Assembly: GCA_903953615.1 (NCBI GenBank)
Contig: CAJBKH010000180.1
Span: forward strand, 1-18,653
Reading direction: 5' to 3'
Source of the DNA: an uncultured Bacteroidota bacterium
Lineage (GTDB): Bacteria; Bacteroidota; Bacteroidia; NS11-12g; UBA955
Length of the DNA: 18,653 nucleotides
Below the pieces are notes generated by a model. That model saw only the letters and a program-made list of their open reading frames with translations, was not told the origin of the DNA and did no database searches. Positions 15,724 to 18,653 of the stretch are shown one piece after another. The position numbers and the translations under genes are program-made. The first letter of the stretch is position 1. Each line of letters begins with the position of its first letter.

Positions 15724-17136
15724 TTATAATAAAGTTGTTGGGCACACATAGTTGGTTTTAGGCAAACTGGTTTTGGCCATTTCCGCAAAACCGCCTCTTA
15801 TTTCTGTGAAATTATACCATCCGCGCTGCTTTAAAATTGAAGCGGCAATCATGCTGCGATAACCACCAGCACAATGCAAAAAGAAATGTTGTTTTTTGGG
15901 AATCTCAGCCAAATGTTGATTGATTTGATTGAGTGGTATATTGAGTGCTCCTACAATGTGTTCAGAATCAAATTCACTCTTTTTTCTTACATCAATAATC
16001 AATGGCTTTTGGGTGTATTGAATGGCCAATGCATCTGCATTTTCTCTTTCGATGGTTTCAATGGATTTGTTGGCATCTAACCATGCATTAAAGCCCCCTT
16101 CTAAATAACCGATGACCCCATCATATCCTACGCGCGACAAACGTGTGATGGCTTCTTCTGCTTTGTTTTCATAGGTAATAAGCAAGATTTTTTGATTGAT
16201 GTCAGTGATCATTTCTCCTACCCATTGTGCGAAGCTGCCTTCTAGACCAATGTTGATACTGTTAGGAATGAATCCATTTTTAAAATCTTCGGCATTTCTT
16301 GTATCTAAAACCAAGGCTTCGGTTTCATTTGCTATCAATTCAAAATCATTGACATTGTAAGCGTGCATTGCTTTCTCAACAACGGAATCAAAACTTTCAT
16401 ACCCTTTAATGTTTAATAAAACATTGCTTGGGAAATAACTTGGAGGCGCTGTTAAACCAGTCAACAAATCTTTGATAAACTTTTCCTTTGTTAAGGCGGG
16501 ATTGAGGGCATAATTGACTTCTTTTTGATGGCCTAAAGTATCCGTTGTTTCTTTGCTCATATTCTTACCACAAGCACTGCCTGCACCATGGTTAGGATAC
16601 ACAATTAAATCATCTGGCAAGGTCATTATTTTATTGCGTAAAGAATCAAATAGCATGGCTGCTAATTTTTCTTCGGTTAGTTCTGCAATTACATGTTGTG
16701 CTAAATCGGGTCTTCCAACATCGCCTATAAACAAGGTATCGCCAGAGATAATGCCGTGCGATTTACCCGTTTCATCAATTACCAAATAGGTAGTACTTTC
16801 TAAAGTATGGCCTGGTGTATGAATCGCTTTCACTGTGCAGTTGCCTATTTTGAACAATTGGCCGTCCTCTGCTACAATCGCATCAAAATTTGGTTTGGCG
16901 GTTGGACCATACACAATATCCGCGCCTGTTTTTTTTGCTAAATCGAGGTGACCGCTCACAAAATCCGCATGAAAATGCGTTTCGAAAACATACTTAATTT
17001 TAGAATTGTCCTTTTTTGCTCTTTCAATGTAAGGTTGCACTTCGCGCAATGGGTCGAAAATAGCGGCCTCTCCATTGCATTCAAGATAGTAAGCAGCGTG
17101 GGCTAAACAACCTGTATAAATCTGTTCAATTTTCAT
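15724..17136 (-). CDS. MBL-fold persulfide dioxygenase with two rhodanese domains (CstB/ETHE1-like)
   Basis: The 470-residue three-domain protein begins with a metallo-beta-lactamase fold (1-~245): THFHADFVSGH (His54, His56, Asp58), HTPGH (His110), SGDTLFIGDVGRPDL (Asp133) and PNHGAGSACG. This set is typical of ETHE1-type persulfide dioxygenases, which oxidise glutathione or other low-molecular-weight persulfides with O2 to sulfite. A first rhodanese domain (~264-358) lacks the catalytic Cys: its loop reads LITYENKAEEA. The second (~368-456) has an active loop HCAGGYRS with Cys422. The same order, MBL then inactive then active rhodanese, is known in CstB of staphylococci, which makes thiosulfate from persulfides. 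It is the first gene of the ten-gene block and has the only clear promoter. Confidence 0.9.
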   Translation of the reverse strand: MKIEQIYTGCLAHAAYYLECNGEAAIFDPLREVQPYIERAKKDNSKIKYVFETHFHADFVSGHLDLAKKTGADIVYGPTAKPNFDAIVAEDGQLFKIGNCTVKAIHTPGHTLESTTYLVIDETGKSHGIISGDTLFIGDVGRPDLAQHVIAELTEEKLAAMLFDSLRNKIMTLPDDLIVYPNHGAGSACGKNMSKETTDTLGHQKEVNYALNPALTKEKFIKDLLTGLTAPPSYFPSNVLLNIKGYESFDSVVEKAMHAYNVNDFELIANETEALVLDTRNAEDFKNGFIPNSINIGLEGSFAQWVGEMITDINQKILLITYENKAEEAITRLSRVGYDGVIGYLEGGFNAWLDANKSIETIERENADALAIQYTQKPLIIDVRKKSEFDSEHIVGALNIPLNQINQHLAEIPKKQHFFLHCAGGYRSMIAASILKQRGWYNFTEIRGGFAEMAKTSLPKTNYVCPTTLL

Positions 17137-17156
17137 AAGATATTACTATTGGATGG

Positions 17157-17164
17157 CAAAATTA
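17157..17164 (-). promoter_or_regulatory. -7 promoter element of the ten-gene oxygenase operon
   Basis: The minus strand reads TAATTTTG (TAnnTTTG), 20 nt before the ATG at 17136, giving an inferred start near 17150. The inter-gene gaps further down (1-37 nt) show no comparable element, so this is probably the main promoter for the whole block. Confidence 0.55.
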
Positions 17165-17177
17165 GGAATATTTAGAT

Positions 17178-17203
17178 ATATAAAGACCTTTTTATCTTTA
17201 TAT
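17178..17203. promoter_or_regulatory. Inverted repeat, candidate operator of the oxygenase operon
   Basis: ATATAAAGA (17178-17186) and TCTTTATAT (17195-17203) are perfect 9-bp inverted arms with an 8-nt spacer. The centre lies about 40 nt upstream of the inferred transcription start of the minus-strand operon, the place where class II activators often bind. The binding protein is unknown. Confidence 0.4.
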
Positions 17204-17297
17204 TGAGAAAAACTAATGAGAATCATATTTAAGCATAAATCTTATGATAAAAATCAGAACAAAAAACAGGCTCTTTTTAAAAGAAATTAAAGTGAAA

Positions 17298-17325
17298 ATT
17301 GTAACAGAGGTTATTCTGTTACAAT
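17298..17325. promoter_or_regulatory. 28-bp perfect palindrome, candidate operator
   Basis: ATTGTAACAGA (17298-17308) and TCTGTTACAAT (17315-17325) are perfect 11-bp inverted arms around GGTTAT. It ends 5 nt before the -33 box of the PspC-like gene and is about 150 nt upstream of the operon start, so it most likely acts on the former. It could also form a hairpin, but no T-run follows directly. Confidence 0.5.
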
Positions 17326-17330
17326 ATAAT

Positions 17331-17363
17331 ATTGCAATGAATGAAGAAATTATATTAAATTTG
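17331..17363 (+). promoter_or_regulatory. Promoter of the PspC-like gene, leaderless layout
   Basis: ATTG at 17331-17334 and TAAATTTG at 17356-17363 fit the -33 and -7 elements with a 21-nt spacer. The -7 box ends 4 nt before the ATG at 17368, so the mRNA should start at or next to the start codon. Confidence 0.6.
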
Positions 17364-17367
17364 CCTT

Positions 17368-17586
17368 ATGCCGATTTTTAAAAACATCATAGAGACACAA
17401 GCCTTTGGCGTTTGCAGTAAATTGGGCGAGAAAATGGGCTTGAGTACAAAGCGTATACGGCTGTTTTTTTTATATACCAGCTTTCTAACTTTAGGTTCCC
17501 CTATTATTATTTATATGGTGCTAGCTTTTTGGATGAATATGCGCAAATATGCACGCGAGAAGCGCACGGCAGTGTGGGATTTGTAA
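17368..17586 (+). CDS. Small PspC-domain membrane protein
   Basis: The 72-residue protein resembles the PspC domain: FGVCSKLGEKMGLSTKRIRLFFLYTSFLTLGSPIIIYMVLAFWM matches the family order of a GVC-LGE-G start, a VRL-like motif and one hydrophobic span (about residues 31-55) ending in a short basic tail. In proteobacteria PspC senses envelope stress together with PspB and PspA. Here no other psp gene is present, which is common for stand-alone Bacteroidota PspC proteins. The stop codon (17584-17586) directly abuts the stop of the convergent lipoprotein gene, leaving no room for a terminator. Confidence 0.75.
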   Translation: MPIFKNIIETQAFGVCSKLGEKMGLSTKRIRLFFLYTSFLTLGSPIIIYMVLAFWMNMRKYAREKRTAVWDL

Positions 17587-18006
17587 TTAATCCTTCATGT
17601 GCAGTTCTACATCCTTACCATCGATGGTCTGAACCACCCAAGTTTCTTTTTCTTTTAATCTAAGAATTTTCCATTTGCTAGCTGTGGCACTGCCACCATT
17701 GGGTGTAAAATTAAGTGTTGTTTTATCACTGCTAAAAACCCACGTGCCTGTTTCCTTATAATCTAGGACACCATATAGCTGGTACTTGATTTCATAGTTT
17801 TTATCGCCTTTAATCTCAATTTGATAATTGCGGTAGGTATTTTTATAGGTTTCGGTTTTATCTGTACCGCTTTCAAAAGCTTGGTTTAAAAACCATGTAT
17901 TGATAGCACGGTGGGCTTTACTCCTCAAACTCAATTTCGGTCCATCTTCGTATTTACAAGCACTCACCAAGAGCAACATTAAAATAGGGTAAATTAGTTT
18001 TTTCAT
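17587..18006 (-). CDS. Lipocalin-like lipoprotein
   Basis: The 139-residue product has a clear lipoprotein signal (MKKLIYPILMLLLVSA, then Cys17), so it is lipid-anchored outside the cytoplasm. The mature part has WFLNQAFESG, then a run of beta strands (NYQIEIKGDKNYEIKYQL, ETGTWVFSSDKTTLNFTP, SKWKILRLKEKETWVVQTIDGKDVELHM). A turn-rich GTWVFSSDKTTL, near the usual lipocalin-like GTW motif, supports a small lipocalin-like barrel as annotated for many short Bacteroidota lipoproteins. Ligand and role are unknown. The start has a -7 promoter element 4 nt upstream. Confidence 0.75.
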   Translation of the reverse strand: MKKLIYPILMLLLVSACKYEDGPKLSLRSKAHRAINTWFLNQAFESGTDKTETYKNTYRNYQIEIKGDKNYEIKYQLYGVLDYKETGTWVFSSDKTTLNFTPNGGSATASKWKILRLKEKETWVVQTIDGKDVELHMKD

Positions 18007-18010
18007 TATA

Positions 18011-18018
18011 CAAACATA
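18011..18018 (-). promoter_or_regulatory. -7 element of the lipocalin-like lipoprotein gene
   Basis: The minus strand reads TATGTTTG (TAnnTTTG), ending 4 nt before the ATG at 18006. Upstream of it only a T-rich stretch could serve as the -33 box. This is a leaderless layout. Confidence 0.5.
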
Positions 18019-18376
18019 GTCGGCTAACCTTAATTTAAAAAACTATTTTTAGCTACGACTAACTGCCAAAAAATGAGTGGTCGATTCTAAATACATTCTA
18101 CGGATGTGTTTGCAGAATAAGATGGCATTTCTCAATTTGAGAATAAGCGCCTCCAACTTATTATTAAAGCAGCATGTGTATAACATTCTAAAATATGATT
18201 TTCAGATACTTATAGCGGTTTTTACACCTCTCAATTCAAGTGGCACGAATAGTGAATTAAATGACAAAAAAGCATTTAACAATAGAACGATAATAATAGA
18301 ATTGATTTAAAAAACAAGCCTGAAGGCACTTAAAAAATATTTAAGGTCGCACCACAATCCTGCGCTATAAAACACC

Positions 18377-18414
18377 AACACTTGGGGGTTCAAATTTTTT
18401 GGCCCCCTTGTGTT
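18377..18414. other. G/C-rich hairpin in the spacer
   Basis: AACAC-TT-GGGGG (18377-18388) pairs with CCCCC-TT-GTGTT (18403-18414): two 5-bp stems separated by a TT/TT internal loop, with G-U pairs possible beyond the G run and an AT loop. No T-run follows on the plus strand. On the minus strand a weak TGTTTTAT follows after GG. It may be a terminator-like, attenuator or protein-binding element. Confidence 0.45.
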
Positions 18415-18434
18415 ATGATTTGAATTTTAAAATT

Positions 18435-18442
18435 TACATTTG
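18435..18442 (+). promoter_or_regulatory. -7 element of the gene at the right edge
   Basis: TACATTTG matches TAnnTTTG and ends 14 nt before the ATG at 18457. A TTG at 18408-18410 is slightly too far (24 nt) for a good -33 box. Confidence 0.45.
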
Positions 18443-18456
18443 ATAAACCGAACAGG

Positions 18457-18653
18457 ATGCGAACAAGAACAAATCACAATTTTTTATCTGGTATTTGGGT
18501 ATATGTGCTGCTTGCCCTAGCCATACTCTCCATTGTGAACCTAGGTTTGTTCAGCTATAATAAAATTTCTGATGCCCTTAACAACTTAAAAAGTCGCATT
18601 AACGAAGACATAGAGCTTAGTTCGGTAAAAAATATTCGCTTAAACTACATCAA
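18457..18653 (+). CDS. Membrane-anchored protein, N-terminus only (cut by window edge)
   Basis: From the ATG at 18457 an open frame runs to the right edge (65 codons). The short basic N-terminus (MRTRTNHN) is followed by one hydrophobic segment (about residues 9-33, IWVYVLLALAILSIVNLGL). A polar helical stretch SYNKISDALNNLKSRINEDIEL then suggests a coiled-coil outside the cytoplasm. This is how many sensor kinases and similar receptors begin, but nothing visible proves it. The start is supported by the promoter element 14 nt upstream. Confidence 0.7.
   Translation, partial: MRTRTNHNFLSGIWVYVLLALAILSIVNLGLFSYNKISDALNNLKSRINEDIELSSVKNIRLNYI

Larger units (their letters stand above)
18007..18456. 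other. 450-bp intergenic region
   Basis: Apart from the two promoter elements at its ends and the hairpin at 18377-18414, I see no gene here. A weak GTG-started frame at 18077-18310 has no promoter, no recognisable protein and unusual composition, and is not called. A small RNA cannot be excluded. Confidence 0.5.

Noticed and set aside
17298..17325. 28-bp palindrome as a classic CRP/FNR site
   Set aside because: The TTGTAAC/GTTACAA half-sites are separated by more bases than in FNR- or CRP-type sites, so I keep it only as an unidentified operator.
18077..18310. Plus-strand GTG-started frame of 77 codons in the right-hand spacer
   Set aside because: No promoter element upstream, no recognisable motif, and the composition looks like translated AT-rich spacer.
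18319..18345. Possible small terminator (GCC-TGAA-GGC followed by an A/T run)
   Set aside because: The stem has only 3 bp and no gene ends nearby.

Overview
This is an AT-rich window from a member of the Bacteroidota, probably in or near the Sphingobacteriia/Chitinophagia. Three things support that. Many genes are preceded by the Bacteroidota -7 promoter element TAnnTTTG, and Shine-Dalgarno sequences are absent or weak. There are small lipoproteins with the lipobox endings LFQAC and LVSAC. The kynurenine enzymes, HPPD and homogentisate dioxygenase look like the versions found in that phylum. No rRNA, tRNA, CRISPR array, insertion sequence or phage gene was seen.

Left part (1-4177). A lipoprotein gene running off the left edge and an outer-membrane beta-barrel-like gene form a minus-strand pair. 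A divergent plus-strand pair follows: a conserved gene of unknown function overlapping by 4 bp a family 2 glycosyltransferase. A minus-strand higB-higA toxin-antitoxin module with a TTG-started toxin and a palindromic operator comes next. It is divergent from a sirtuin-type deacylase that lacks the usual zinc cysteines.

Middle (4231-7329). One large gene encodes an exported protein of about 1032 residues. It is made almost entirely of about 40 short units built around [FTM]P followed by aromatic residues. These group into six longer repeats in which two prolines are always exactly 19 residues apart. I cannot assign a function.

Operon (17136 down to 7336, minus strand). Ten genes with gaps of 1-37 nt encode an MBL-rhodanese persulfide dioxygenase, homogentisate 1,2-dioxygenase, 4-hydroxyphenylpyruvate dioxygenase, 3-hydroxyanthranilate 3,4-dioxygenase, kynurenine 3-monooxygenase, a fatty acid desaturase, tryptophan 2,3-dioxygenase and PaaA-PaaB-PaaC. 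Together they touch the breakdown of tyrosine, tryptophan and phenylacetate (from phenylalanine). Every enzyme unit uses O2 as a substrate, and the O2-independent steps of the same pathways are absent. The genes therefore seem grouped by oxygen chemistry rather than by pathway. One clear promoter lies at the head, with an inverted repeat centred about 40 nt upstream of the inferred start.

Right part (17137-18653). A 231-bp divergent spacer carries two inverted repeats. It is followed by a small PspC-like membrane protein, a convergent lipocalin-like lipoprotein, a 450-bp spacer with a G/C-rich hairpin, and the start of a membrane-anchored gene cut by the right edge. Several genes (starts at 1313, 3497, 4231, 17368, 18006) have TAnnTTTG only 3-9 nt before the start codon, which suggests leaderless or nearly leaderless mRNAs.
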